NCBI GenBank assembly: GCA_905178155.1
Contig: CAJINV010000010.1
Coordinates: 129,247 to 193,246 of the forward strand
DNA length: 64,000 bases
Reading direction: 5' to 3'
Source of the DNA: Amoebophrya sp. A120
Taxonomy: Eukaryota; Sar; Dinophyceae; Syndiniales; Amoebophryaceae
The position numbers and the translations under genes were made by a program. How positions within the stretch are numbered: position 1 is the stretch's first letter; every line of letters begins with the position of its first letter. Of the stretch, positions 12,501 through 22,450 are shown one piece after another. Below the pieces are notes generated by a model. It saw only the letters and a program-made list of their open reading frames with translations. It was not told where the DNA came from and searched no databases.

Positions 12501-15208
12501 GTATCCACAAAAAACAACGAACCATCCCCATCCATTTTCTGCATGACAAATACTGAATTTCATGCTTGTTTTGCATGACAAATTAAATGGGGATGGTTGT
12601 TTGTTTGTGGATATCTTGTCCTGTCGCCGCGTTACTAAACGCTGGACTCGTACTCCCACCGATCGCCAGATTGGCCGTTGCGGGGGTGGCGGCGGGACGT
12701 CGCACATCAGGTGGAGAAGTAGATGCCTCTCCTGCTCCAAGAACTTCTTCCGTCTGGCTCTGTTTCGTTTCCAACGCAACATCCCGGGAGGTTGCTCCTG
12801 CTGTCGCACCTGGTGTGCTATAATCTTCCCCAGCACTGGTGCTCTCGGTCTGTGTCATCTTCTCATTCTGGCCACTGATCAGTTTGGGTTCGATTTTCTG
12901 ATCCGGGTTGTGTGCCACTTGCACACCAGAACCTTCGGAGAATTCATGCTCGTCATCCGGGCCGCTGCCATCCGTGATCACCTGATAGGACTCGCCTGCT
13001 GCTGCAGGTCCTGCAAAAGAACCACCTCCAGCCGGCGCCGTCGCGGTCAAGTCCACTGCTGTCGGGGTGTACACGAACGCATCGTCCGGCTGTTTTTTAT
13101 CATGCGGAGTTGTGACTATTACGGCTGGCGCAGTGGCGGTAAGATCGACGATGTGCGGCTGCGGGTGTTGCTTTATCCAGCAAAAAAAACCCATCCCAAC
13201 CCATTTTTTGCATGACAAACACGAGGGCTTTATGCAAGTTAATGTTTTGCATGACATCAAATTGGATGGAGGTGGGTGTTTTTTCATGCTGCATATGCTC
13301 AACAGGGATGGTATTTCCGAGCATCGCGTTGTAGGAAGGAAGTTCCTGCGGTACTGAATTTTGTTCCTGCGGTCCTGAATTCAGCACCGCCGGTGCTGAA
13401 TTCGCCAAGTTTGGGAGTTGTTCTAAAACATTCTGCCCACCAGCACCTTCGATCTGCTGCGAAGAAGTGGCAGCTTCGCCGAGTTTCACAGCCGGAAGAG
13501 AGTTCGTGATGAAAGCTGAATTCGGCTGTGGTGCTGGCGGTAGTAGATGCGGTTGCTCTGCCTGGTTTTCGTTTTGATGCACATCTACCGCTGCGTTCGA
13601 TTGCAACACTGCCGGCGCGGTGTCGTAGAGCGGCGAAGCAGCTGGCGGCGCGGGGGGATCGATGGTGTTGATATCGTTATCAGTCGTTTCTTGCATCACA
13701 GCAGGAGCCGTGGAGGATAGATGCTGCTGCACGTTGACATGCTCGGGCTGCTCTACGTGTGCCTGTGGCTGCGGGAGGTGCGGTTCTACTTGCACTACCG
13801 GTTGTACTGGTACCGTCTGCAGCAAGGGTTTCTTCTCCTTTGTAGAACCTTCTCCGGTGGTCGCGGCTCCGCCAGACAAAAAAATCGCAGGGGAAGAGGA
13901 AGATAAGGCCTGTTGCTGCACCCCTGCCCCCAAGCTACCGCTGCCCTCCTCGCCTGGCTTTGTCGCGTGAAAATTCGCTGGTAGGGAGGAGGACAAGAAT
14001 TGTTGCTGGGCTGGAGTCGTCGGTGGTTGATGCACACTAGCACCAGCAGTGACCGTGGGCAACATAGCGTCCGGCAGCTGGGCCACCATTGACGCTGCTG
14101 GCACCTGCACCGCACTTGGTGCGGAAGCGGCCAACTGCGCGCCAATGTTTTGCACCTCACTGGCAGTAAGAAGTTTGTTTTCCTCGTGTAATTGGGAGAG
14201 TTCCGGCGCAGAGAGGGCGAGGTCTGGATTGATGACGCCGTCACCAACATAATCTGCTGCACTCTGCTGGGGTGCTGCTGCGGCTGCGGCAGTGGTTTGA
14301 TGAGACATGGCAGCCGGGTCTGTAGCTTGCGTTGAAATTGTTGTTGCAACACCAGCAGCAGCTGCCGCGCTACCACTGTTCTGTTCCGGAGTTATCTGCA
14401 CCACACTGGGTGCCGTAGCAGCCAAATTGAAGTTCACGTCGCCCGGGCCCAACAGCGTTGGCTCGTGCAAGTCCGGCGCCGACATTGCGAGATCTGGGTG
14501 CAGAATTTGTTCTCCTGTAGTCGATGCGGACACCAGTCTGAAATCCGCCGTGTTCGCCATAAAAGTTTTCATCGTGTGGATATTAACATTGTTCGTGACC
14601 GCCTTGCAAAAAAAGGACAATCCGCCAACCCCCAGTCCGGAGAATCTGGGCCGCAGGGGGCGTCTGTTTGTAGCTTTACTCTGCGTTGGTTTCTTGGAAG
14701 CCGTGGTCGGCTTAGAAGTACCATTCGTTTGATTTTGATTGTCGTTCTGTGAAGCCACGACAGTGGCGGCCGGGGAGGTGGACTTCTTCTTCTTCTTTAT
14801 CTTTTCTGATTCATTATGATCTACTCGCTCCTTCACATCATGTTGATCTTCGCTGGCAATATCGCACAAATGCCGCTTGCTTGTGGAGGATCGTTGCATG
14901 GTTCTCCTCGGTGCAGCTCTTGTAGGAGTTCCTCCTGGCGCGACAGAACGAGGGGGCTCAGCAGTTCGCCGCAAACCTCGCGCAGGCAGCTGCACACTAG
15001 CAGGAATGATAACGCCTGCTCCTGCAGTAGGCGATGAAGAGGAAGAAACTCTGGTTGAAATGCGCTCGTTTTGTTGGTTCCGTGGGGTAAAGCCGATCCG
15101 TCTGGGTCTGCTCAAAGGCGTCTGAGTTGCAGCTGCTACCTCCACGGGCTCGATCGTCGCCAGCGGCAAGAGAGACGCCGCGCTTTTGTTTTCTAGATTT
15201 GATGACAT
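3516..15208 (-). CDS. G1: GltS/ESS-type glutamate:sodium symporter with long repeat-bearing N-terminus
   Basis: About 1,712 aa. Exons: 15208-13296, 13168-12614, 12496-12308, 12208-12162, 11977-11847, 11627-11610, 11454-11407, 11077-10962, 10788-10635, 10382-10226, 8556-8194, 7877-7849, 7610-7458, 7235-7167, 7008-6899, 6645-6552, 6194-6171, 5938-5720, 5471-5405, 5120-4895, 4570-4515, 4339-3997, 3841-3794, 3525-3516. Residues 1-820 are low-complexity with twelve copies of a motif [LF]xx[ST][AS]xP[AS][VI]. Residues about 840-1390 are a multi-span membrane domain resembling the ESS (GltS) family: LPSSVVGGTFG, SGPQIMYGQVVTHGLW, FEGGHGTVAGL, LPLFPL-like FPLFPLCMVGG, and WFERAIFEVGHSMGTTANGLILLKMVDP. 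ESS members import glutamate with Na+ in bacteria; a eukaryotic fused form is unusual. A 320-residue hydrophilic tail follows. The ATG at 15208 is preferred because the upstream frame opens only with TTG. Nineteen introners and five GT-AG introns interrupt it. The fold is fairly sure; the substrate is inferred. Confidence 0.86.
3531..3793. mobile_element. Introner, family B
   Basis: Arms contain TGTCTGGGTCTGGAAGA and its complement; ends TATCG...GCATA. Flanking duplication TCCGG/TCCGG. It is the last intron of G1: joining across it brings TGA 3516-3518 into frame after only ten bases of exon. Confidence 0.92.
3847..3996. mobile_element. Introner, family G
   Basis: Arms TATCCAGACAAGAAAAG and CTTTTCTTGTGGATA. 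The flanking duplication is not recognisable (GGTC versus TTTT), but removing element plus 5 bp restores the G1 frame through a run of aspartates. Confidence 0.78.
4345..4514. mobile_element. Introner, family A
   Basis: Arms contain GCAAAAGTATCGTACT and complement; ends TATGAACTG...CACAGGATA. Duplication TTGTG/TTGTG. In the transcript it lies with the ATCCTG end first. Confidence 0.93.
4576..4894. mobile_element. Introner, family E
   Basis: Arms GTGTCAGGATTCAGATCGTC and a complementary end finishing TTCCATA. Duplication TGCAC/TGCAC. Inserted in G1. Confidence 0.92.
5126..5404. mobile_element. Introner, family K
   Basis: Arms GTAAAAAAGTCCCCGCCC and GGGTGGGAACGTTTTTAC. Duplication GTTGC/GCTGC. 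The only full family K copy seen here. Inserted in a His-rich exon of G1. Confidence 0.85.
5477..5719. mobile_element. Introner, family I
   Basis: Arms contain TCTCAACTGTTACACTC and its complement; ends TATGGCG...CGCCATA. Duplication GACGG/GACGG. Inserted in the G1 tail. Confidence 0.92.
5944..6170. mobile_element. Introner, family C
   Basis: Arms GTGCACAACTCCCC and complement GGGGAGTTGTGCACTGTCATA. Duplication TTTGG/TTTGT. Inserted in G1. Confidence 0.9.
6195..6551 (-). other. GT-AG spliceosomal intron of G1
   Basis: Donor GTAAGTAC, acceptor AACCCAG. Joining reads IVM-AFWFALYK at the end of the last membrane span. No terminal inverted repeats. Confidence 0.75.
6651..6898. mobile_element. 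Introner, family I
   Basis: Arms with GCGTTACACTCTCA and its complement TGAGAGTGTAACG; ends TATGGG...TCCATA. Duplication weak (ACTGC/ACCCA). G1 frame kept. Confidence 0.85.
7014..7166. mobile_element. Introner, family A
   Basis: Ends TATCCTGTGCAAAAG...TTCATA; right arm degenerate. Duplication CGTCG/CGTCG. Separates the VGHSMGTT and ANGLILLK parts of the symporter domain. Confidence 0.92.
7241..7457. mobile_element. Introner, family C
   Basis: Arms GCGCACAACTCCCCCTCCCC and complement. Duplication CGCTA/CGCTA. Inserted after a membrane span of G1. Confidence 0.93.
7611..7848 (-). other. GT-AG spliceosomal intron of G1
   Basis: Donor GTAATATG, acceptor GACTTCCAG. Joining gives CMQR-VSGIALDYL, matching the conserved end of the ESS domain. 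Confidence 0.8.
7883..8193. mobile_element. Introner, family D
   Basis: Arms GTGCCCCCCCATCCCC and a complement with GGGGGTGGGAGCATTTTTCA; ends TATTACAC...TGTAATA. Duplication TGGGA/TGGAA. Confidence 0.9.
8562..10225. mobile_element. Composite introner: family B copy enlarged by a nested 1.42-kb element
   Basis: The left end is a family B arm (TATGAAGTGCAAATATGTCTGGG). The right end reads TTTTTGCAATCCATA. Duplication TGCCG/TGCCC. Removing 8562-10225 plus 5 bp joins WRAPG to TRVSKTLAEGGG in G1 without a frame break, so the whole 1,664 bp is expected to behave as one intron. Confidence 0.85.
8594..10016. mobile_element. Nested long terminal-inverted-repeat element
   Basis: Arms 8594-8652 and 9958-10016 match over 59 bp with two or three mismatches (CTAAGTGGAATTTTGCAGG). 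Weaker inverted similarity continues inward to about 8840 and 9785, so the arms are about 245 bp. The interior (8990-9430) is GC-rich and has no recognisable transposase. It is probably non-autonomous. Confidence 0.82.
10383..10634 (-). other. GT-AG spliceosomal intron of G1
   Basis: Donor GTATATAG, acceptor AAATTCTAG. It falls exactly inside the conserved GGHGT-VAGL stretch. Confidence 0.85.
10789..10961 (-). other. GT-AG spliceosomal intron of G1
   Basis: Donor GTATTGATAG, acceptor ATCAAAAAG. Joins GALFL to FFEANEWGYFW. Confidence 0.75.
11083..11247. mobile_element. Introner, family F (first of a tandem pair)
   Basis: Ends TATGCAATACAAATTTCCCG and GGGAAATTCACTGTGGATA. Flanks GGGGA on the left and CGGGA on the right; the right copy is shared with the next element. 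Confidence 0.9.
11253..11406. mobile_element. Introner, family F (second of a tandem pair)
   Basis: Same ends as its neighbour. Duplication CGGGA/CGGGA. Only five bases separate it from the preceding family F copy; both must be removed for the G1 frame. Confidence 0.9.
11460..11609. mobile_element. Introner, family A
   Basis: Ends TATCCTCTGCAAAAG...TTTTGCAGTGCATA. Duplication AACCT/AACCT. The transcript-strand site AGGTT would allow a GT...AG reading here, the only introner in the window for which I find that. Confidence 0.92.
11633..11846. mobile_element. Introner, family L
   Basis: Arms GAAAAAAGTGATACAGTTAC and GTAACTGTAACACTTTTTTC; ends TATCAC...GCGATA. Duplication TCCCT/TCCCC. Only copy in the window. 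Confidence 0.9.
11983..12161. mobile_element. Introner, family F
   Basis: Ends TATGCAATACAAATTTTCCG...TACTGTGGATA. Duplication CACGC/CACAC. An internal 20-bp block (GGGACCGCATTTGTACGTGTA region) is locally doubled at about 12102-12150. Confidence 0.9.
12209..12307 (-). other. GT-AG spliceosomal intron of G1
   Basis: Donor GTATAAAG, acceptor CTATCAG, 99 bp. Joining gives VVGGTFG-YLILLLANN across a membrane span. The unspliced frame is also open, so its removal rests on family similarity. Confidence 0.6.
12502..12613. mobile_element. Introner, family G
   Basis: Arms CCATCCCCATCCATTTT and AAATGGGGATGG; ends TATCCAC...GTGGATA. Duplication TCTTG/TCTTG. Confidence 0.93.
13174..13295. mobile_element. 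Introner, family G
   Basis: Arms AACCCATCCCAACCCATTTT and AATTGGATGGAGGTGGGTG; ends TATCC...GCATA. Duplication TGCTT/TGCTC. The most 5' intron of G1, inside the SAPAV-repeat region. Confidence 0.88.
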
Positions 15209-16326
15209 CTTCGATAAAGTTAAAGCTTTAGAATAATTATAATTCGGTATCAATGTAGTTTTGAACAAGTACGATAGCAAGATCTTTATTCTTGGAATTC
15301 GTCGACGACCCTGTCGTCTGCAACAAGTGGCGTGCCCTATTGTCGTTTTTGATGATTTTCACGAGCCTAGAGGAAATTATAATCACCTCCAAGTAGAGCG
15401 CGCGTTTCTTCAAAAATTCTCGTGGACGATGAAAGCAAGGTGCTTACCAATGATATGGCCGCGCGCTGCAAGAAAGGCGGCGCACTCCGTCCTTCTACTT
15501 GTCGACGGTGAACAAGCCAAAGACAAGCCATAACGTGAACCTCCGAACGAAACACAATGAAAAAGATCTTTGTTCCGTAAAAAAGACCGAATGAACAGGC
15601 TAGGGGTCATACACTTCGACGTCATGACGGAAAAGAAAATGCGCTGATCTTGAAGATCTTCCTGATCTTTTTCGGGCCGTCCGTGTTGAAGTTGATCACG
15701 ATCGTCGTCCTTGGGGCAGAAAGTACAGCAGGGAAACTTGTGTGTGTAGCATCGACGATTAGAGCTGAATGATTGAAGATTTACTTTCCTCGCTTTTTGT
15801 TCTAGGCTACATTTACAAGTGCGAAGCGCTTCTTCAGCCAGAGCGATTGTTACAGCACTATGAGGTTGTACTTGGCTGCGGGTACTACGGCACTAACGTT
15901 ATTCCAGGAGGAACACAAGTGCTGGATGAGCTACAACTTCCGTTGCTTTTCATGTGCTGGTATTTTGCTCCGCAGCAAATGGGTCCAGTCTCTTGCTGTG
16001 GTGTACAGGATATGAAAATGCATCCAAATTACGATCTACAGTTGACAGAAGTTTTTGTCCAGATTTGGTCAATACCGCTGGCAGCAGTCTTCTTCTAACC
16101 TCCCCTAACAACACAGAATATACAAGAAAAACCTGCGTGACGGGTATCATATTCAAAAAGAGTGTTGCACGATGAAGCAACAATAGAGACAATAAACATA
16201 AAGTGAAAACGATTTTTGAAGAACGCGTGTAAGACTGTTCGTGATCGTGACGTAGCTGTCTATTGTAACAGTATCATGGATGTAAGTAATTGGGTCCCAC
16301 CTTGACAACTATGGGGTGAGGACGTT
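15209..16326. other. Intergenic, G1 5' flank to G2 3' end
   Basis: Short frames on both strands (for example plus 15769-16098) show no family features. No promoter signal I can support. Confidence 0.5.
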
Positions 16327-19300
16327 TTATTCACTCAGAATATCCCTCGAATTATTGCTACCCACACTATCACCTCCACTTGATATTCCACTGTCTTGAT
16401 CACCCGAAGATGTGTAGCCAGCTTCTCTGCTGTTGCTCTGGAAGAGCAAGAGGTTGCTTTGCCCCTCGGGAGATTTCGTGCTCCGTTTTTTTTTGTTCGA
16501 CGCACTAGATGGAGGGAGTAACAGGCCCGAAGAAGAGCCTGGGCTCGCTCCGGATCTGACCGCCGAGACAATATTGGCTTTCATTTTCGCCTTCCGGGCG
16601 CGAGACGAAAAAATCGACTTTTTAGTGGACGACCGGCCGGACGAGCGGGAGGATTATAGAACTGCACAACTCGTCCCCCTCTCCCTCATTTGTCATGCAA
16701 AATGCCTAATTTACGCCATGGCTCTTCCTCTTGGCACTGTTTGCATGACAAGCTTCTCTGGAAGCCCAAATAGCACTACACTCCTGTCCAAATTTGTCAT
16801 GCAAGACCTGTATTCTTGCTCACTCTTGTGTTGCTGTTCATGCAATACAAATGAGGGGGAGTTCTGCACTTTCATAAGGATTCGCGGGAAGACAAAAGCA
16901 TCTCCTCCGAAACCGGAGCTCCAGTTGGTTCGCCTCCACCTCCGGTGGAGTTGTAGGTCTCGCGGCCGCTACGTGGTCCTCCCGATGTTGATTGCAGTCC
17001 GCTCTGCTGCCCCGACTTGAACTCGTCCGCAGCCGTGCTTTTCCGGGTCGAGGCCGGCGCTCCGCTCGTCGGGGTTCTTATTACAGTGAAAAATGCCCCC
17101 ACCCCCGAACTTGGGAGCTTTGTCTTGCAAACCTTTCCAAATGAAACATTCGCCCTCTTGCATCTATCAGCATCACAGGTTTGCAATCGTGAATAGAGAA
17201 AATTTGCATTGCGAAAGACCCCAGCAAGAGCGGCGCTTGTCATGCAAGCGATGCGATACATGCCTAGACTCTGTATCAGAAAGATTCATACTCCTTTCAT
17301 GCATGACAAAAAGTTTTCATGTGGATTTGGAACCTTCGCATCACAAATTTTTGCAACTTTGGGGGTGGGGGCATTTTTCATTTTAGTAGTTTTGCTTCTG
17401 CTCCGCGGTTTTATTGTGCTGCTCCTGGGACTTTTACTTCGCATGGAACTACTCCGAATGTTGGAACTAGTCCGCACCGAACTCCGCGGACCTCCACTAA
17501 CGCTTTTCCTCGAAGATCTACTTGATCCAAACTCCTCCCCCTTGGGCAATACCGACAGTAAACCCGCCGCCGTCATTCGCGTGTGCTCCACGGGCGCACC
17601 GAGAACCGTCTCGGAGACCTCGTGCCGCATGTCCGAGTGCCCATCGTGGTCCCCCGGGATGGTTCTCGCGCCCCCGAGGTACATGTGCTGCTTCTTTTTC
17701 TCAATGTCGTCAACAAACGCGGTGGTGGTACCAATCCCCTTGTATTTAAGGGGCAGCTTGTATGGAGTGTCAGGATCGAAATCGTCAGAGTTGAAATAAT
17801 TTGTGATGCATAAAACGGATACCAGTTGGCGCCTAGTTTTCAACTGGCGCATGACAAATTTGGGTAGAAGTGAAATCGAGTCTGTAATGCTGTTCTGGTA
17901 AGGAAGACGCCTTTTGTCATGCCCTACTTTAGCAGCTCAATTTCTACCCCTCGACAGGCTTACAACCGAATCTGCACCCCTTGCGCCCTCCGCAATAGAG
18001 GCAGTTTGTGCGTTGCATTTTATGCATCACAAACTATTTCAACTTTGCCGATTTCGATGCTGACGCTTCCATAGCTTGACTTTGATTTTCTTTTCCAACG
18101 CCTTCGGCGGCTTCAATTGTGGATACTGCCCCGGTTCCACGTCAAGGCTGGGCACCTGCGGCGGCTCCGGCGGCGGATGCTCGACGAAGTCTTCAAAATC
18201 TTTCACGTTGAGACTTTCGAGTCCTGCTGGTCCCTTCGATTCGAAACTCGCTGTCTTCATAAGAACGACCGGCGCAGGCATGACGGCGGACGTAATCTTC
18301 TTCTTCTTTTTCTTCACCTTTTTGCTTATTTTCGGCGGCTTGGAAGGCAGGTAGCTCACGGAAGGAAGAACCTCCGGCTCTGTCGTAGTATCTTCGGTGA
18401 TGTCCGTGACAGTAGTCGTGTTATCTTCTTCCCCAACATCTACCTCGGCCGGAGGGGCCGTAACTCCTTTCTCCTGTGCGAAAGCTTTGGCACAGCAGTG
18501 GTAGAGGCACCAAAGGAGAATAGAGACGACAATGAGGGCATCCTGTGCAAAAGTATCGCACTCGTAGTAATTGCTATCATGCATGACAAACATCCCTTTT
18601 TAGGTAAATCAGCATTACAAATTCCATTTTTCTTCTTGAAAAAATTTGTGATGCAATTTGTACTAGTACGATACTTTTGCAATGCATAGAGGGCGATCAG
18701 GATCCAGCCCCACCAGGGGATGCAGCCCGTGTCCAGGCCGGCGGGGGAATCTAGGTTGGTGTTGGATTGCTCGGTCAATGTAGTTATCATGTGCAAAAGT
18801 GTCTGGGTCTGGAAGAATGCCAGGTTTGTCATGCACATTTTGCATGACTCCTGATGTCTGTGATGCATGCCATAGCATCACAGATTTTGTGAGGGCTTCC
18901 TGATGCCTATACCGCATGACAAATGCTCTTTCCGCGCAGCAAAACTTGGAGTCTCTTTGCTGATCATGCAATACAGATTTTTTTAAAATCCAAAATCAGC
19001 ACGACAACTTGGATTTTTCCAGACCCAGACATTTTTACATTTGATAGTATTTTGTTCACCCGCCTCGCCCCCGCCCTGGGCCGTTAAATTGCTGTTCGGT
19101 GTAAAAGGCTTGAGTTTCCCAGCTGCTGGGTCCATCGTGATTCCTCCTGGCGCAACCGTGGTCGAACTGGTTGGACAGGTGTCAGGCTTAGTGTCTATGG
19201 ATTGCAAAAGTATCGTAATTTAGCATAAAACAAACGCATGACAAGTTTTTCCTAGAAAAATTAAGATGAAAATGAAGTTTTTGGTCATGCAGATTCACGT

Positions 19301-21532
19301 AGGAAAGCAGACCTGTAATGCAAGGCTCGCACTTAATACACAAGTACGAAGATACTTTTGCATTGGACACTAACATCCCTGTAACAACACGTCGTTACCC
19401 TCGTGACTTCGTGATCGTAACTTTCCGGATCATTCGCACTCACCGGGTACACTGCGAGGTTGTTTGTGTAGCTGGATTCTCCATTACTAAATTGCTGAAC
19501 GCGTTCCACGCACTCATTTCGTACGCACTCGTCGGTCATCCTGCCCTTCCGCCCAAGAAGCTCGTTGCTGCAACTCTCCCCACCGATCGGTCGCACGTAA
19601 TTGGGGTCGTACCTGGTTTTGCAAAGGCTCGAATACCACCCGTACCGCGGGTAGAAGGTGTCTTGCGGTCGTAGCGGGCCGCTGGTGGTGCTTCCCTTCG
19701 GCCAACAGTAGTACTTCAAGCCGTTCGACTGATCTTTGCCCTCGTCTGCCTGCGTGCTAACGTACGTGAAAACGTTGCAATCGTCCATCTTGTCGCAGAT
19801 AAATTTGCACATCCACATGAAGTTCTCGTTATTTGGCTTCACGATTCCCTGTCCGGAATTCAAGTTCGCAACGAAGCTGCTAGAAACGTCGACTGGGTAA
19901 AAGTAGTTTCGCATGAACACTTGCTCCGGGCCGTCGAACTCCATTTGGTTCACCGGGATGTTGTCCAGTGCTGAAACCGTTTCGAACTCCGTGCGCAATT
20001 GGTTCGCTTTTCCCAGTAGGTCGGAGCACTGTTTTGCGTATTTCGTTTTTTCGTCCTCCGTTGGTCTGTGTCCGGTGATCGTGTCTACTGGAATTTCTTT
20101 CAGTTCCGCTTCCGTCGGAGTATTTCTTCCCGGCGTCAGATCAATCGCACAGAGATCTCCGAAAAGAAAGTCGGTGTCTTCGTTTTCCTCTTTATGCAAT
20201 GGAAACAGTTTCTCATTCCCATACTACATGTTGTGTAAAACCACGCATCACAAATTTATTTTTCAAGATGAACGTGAGTAGAGTTCTCCTGTGCCACTTG
20301 TCAACATTCTGAACTACAGGACGGAAGTGGCTGGTCTTGTCATGCAGAAACCGCAACTGTTCATGTTCTTGTACGGAAATAAAATTATTTTCGATTTTCT
20401 GTGTATACCCTTGTGTGGTCCAGTCCGATTTCTCGCAGGAAAGAGGCATGAGATCCGTGTCGGAGAAGGGATGGTCAGCAGGAAACTTCGTCGAGGTCGC
20501 CGTGGTCGTAGTTGCCTCGGCTCCTTGAGGAACCTGCTGCGCAATGTTGCCGTCCATTAGCGGCGGCGTACGCGTACTCTCCCCCGGCGATGGTGCAGGA
20601 GCAGCAGGCGCGAACACCTGGCTCGGTCCGTGTGGAAGCGGAGATGGAGATGGTCCCGGAGTAGAGGCTCCAGCTTCTCCGTCTCCAGGGCCAGATGATC
20701 CGGGCGTTCCGCCTGAAAATGATCCAGGATCGCCATCGCCGCCCTGCTGCTCGTCGCCGGTGCCACGTCCCCGCTGTTCGTCGCCGGTGCCTCCACCCCG
20801 CTGCTCGTCGCCATCCTCTCCGGAGAAGGAGATCTGCTCACCAGCATCGTCTTTTTTACTAGAATGCGACCCCTGATGCTGCTGCTGCTCCTGCTTCGCG
20901 TGAGAGTTAGTGCCTGTTCTTCTTTCCAATTCGAGCAAAGCGGTTGATGTGATTTGCTCACTACTTCTTGTTTCGACGATGTCGTCGTCAACTCGCGGGC
21001 TTGTCCTCTGGAGGACAGAGGTTTGGTCAAAATCATCTGGACCACCAGCTCCCTGCTCAACGACCGCCGGTCGCGAGGTTGTTCTCGCAGCTTTTGGTTC
21101 CTCGAGTTCTTGGACAGCCACAGCAGGATCAACCACGTCATCTTCTTCTTGCGGTCGAGGCACTGTTGCCTGCTTTGGCTGGAAGAACAAACGGCGAAAC
21201 TCGTTTGTTCTACTAGGCGAAGAAGTAGCTCTTGATGAACTTGATCCTTGGTGTGCCGTTGCCGTAGGAGCTGCTTGTTCTTTTGTCGTACTAAAACCAC
21301 CCCGTTGCAGCGGCCCACCTCGCTGTACGGAGAGACGCAACTGATGTGTTTTCCGCTCGGACTCCAGCTTGACTGTGAATGCAGTCGCTCTGTCGACGAG
21401 TGAAAGGAAAGTCAGGAGGAGCAGCGGGATCAATGTGGAAACAGAGACGTGACCGCAAGCAGGACAGCACGTCTTCAGCAGCATCATTCTGTTTTTTCTT
21501 TTGCGAAGATGAGCAGTCGCTCCTATTAACAT
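16327..21532 (-). CDS. G2: secreted/type I membrane protein with PAN/apple-like cysteine-rich ectodomain
   Basis: About 1,184 aa. Exons: 21532-20408, 20217-19370, 19190-19047, 18779-18689, 18533-18074, 17755-17389, 17073-16877, 16649-16327 (TAA). A signal peptide starts near the second ATG cluster (MMLLKTCC, 21487) with core STLIPLLLLTFLSL; starts at 21532 and 21487 are both possible. Residues about 50-370 are Ser/Pro-rich with a GDEQRG tandem repeat (about aa 235-260). Residues about 430-650 are cysteine-rich, with CKFICDKMDDCNVFTY followed by a Cys-Trp pair, resembling PAN/apple adhesion modules. A membrane span (WGWILIALIVVSILLWCLY) lies at about 727-749, then a Lys-rich stretch and a Ser/Arg-rich tail. 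A role in surface adhesion is inferred from the layout only. Seven introners interrupt it; no GT-AG intron is needed. Confidence 0.82.
16655..16876. mobile_element. Introner, family C
   Basis: Arms CTGCACAACTCGTCCCCCTC and complement; ends TATAG...TTCATA. Duplication AGGAT/AGGAT. Last intron of G2. Confidence 0.93.
17079..17388. mobile_element. Introner, family D
   Basis: Arms GAAAAATGCCCCCACCCCCG and complement; ends TATTACAG...TTAGTA. Duplication GTTCT/GTTTT. Confidence 0.88.
17761..18073. mobile_element. Introner, family E
   Basis: Arms GTGTCAGGATCGAAATCGTC and complement. Duplication GCTTG/GCTTG. Confidence 0.93.
18540..18688. mobile_element. Introner, family A
   Basis: ATCCTGTGCAAAAGTATCGC...TTTTGCAATGCATA. 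Flanking copies GAGGGC/GAGGGC (6 bp; the leading T is missing). Splits the membrane span of G2. Confidence 0.9.
18785..19046. mobile_element. Introner, family B
   Basis: Arms TGTCTGGGTCTGGAAGAAT and complement. Duplication GTAGT/GTATT. Confidence 0.9.
19196..19369. mobile_element. Introner, family A variant
   Basis: Arms ATTGCAAAAGTATCGTA and GATACTTTTGCATTGGACA. No direct duplication; instead the inverted match runs a few bases into the flanks (TTAGTGTC / GACACTAA). Removal restores the G2 frame. Confidence 0.75.
20221..20407. mobile_element. Introner-like insert, family uncertain (F-like right end)
   Basis: The right end GTACGGAAAT...TGTGTATA resembles family F; the left end is degenerate. 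Only CCC is duplicated. Removing 190 bp (20218-20407) joins the two long G2 frames. Confidence 0.65.
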
Positions 21533-22450
21533 TAAATACGGCACTGGTGATAGGAAATTTCAAGAAAAACCCGGGCTCATTTTGCAAGTGGTCTATTTCT
21601 CCTGGTCTAATGGCGAAATCCAAATCAATCTAGAAGTGGTTGTACCTGCAGACACGAATGATCCTGTGCAGGGAAGTAGTAACAACAACTTGACGTATCT
21701 TAGGTACTCAGTATTTGAATATTGATATTCCTCATATTTAGCACGTGACGAAAAAGATGCCACGACTCTTTGTTAACCACAACGCATCACGATGCCCTCC
21801 CACGATGAGATATTAACATCATGGCGACCGATTTTATTACCGAGTGAAGAAGACCCCAGCTGCAACGAACACGATCAAGTAGATGATCGTATAGAATACG
21901 AAAGCCCGAGGGCGGCGCTATACCATACGAAGATCATGTTGCGCTTGTTCTTTGTTCTTTTTGTTGCCACGACCACGACAGAGAGGAAAGACGAAGTAGA
22001 TGTCGTATGAAATGATCTTGAACGAAGTAGAAATTTGTCTTGGCAGCTTATTGATGAAGGAACACGAATCGACAAGCAGACGGAGCAGCCAACGCACACT
22101 GATCATGTGCCGGGTAAGTACTTTCGCTTGCGAGGATATCTTCTTTCTGTACAATCAAATCTAGGTCCGAATGAATGCTTAATCAGAGTGGATACTGTCG
22201 ATAAGAAGAAGCTGCAGCTTTCAACAACATTTATAAACTGCAACAATGCACACCAGTAGAGACATCACCCCAATTAAATTATTGTACAGCTGCGAAGATT
22301 TCTGTTGTGGCGATGCTCTTTTGATTTTCATTTTGAATAACGTGGTCAATAACAACATTCACAACTACTGTTTCGGTTTCCTTTCGCCACAGCATAAACT
22401 GCGGTAAAGGAAGAACAACATTGCTGACGACAAGTAGTCATGGATGCTAC
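21533..22450. other. Intergenic, G2 to G3
   Basis: AT-rich spacer; I see no gene or structured repeat. Confidence 0.5.

Noticed and set aside
13067-15125. Plus-strand frames opposite the G1 N-terminus (13662-13970, 14307-14732 and others)
   Set aside because: They are shadows of the long minus-strand frame with its repeat motif.
15769-16098. Plus-strand 109-residue frame between G1 and G2
   Set aside because: No domain, signal or neighbouring exon support; it looks like chance open frame in intergenic DNA.
20544-21344. Plus-strand Ser/Pro-rich frames opposite G2
   Set aside because: Shadow of the low-complexity G2 exon.
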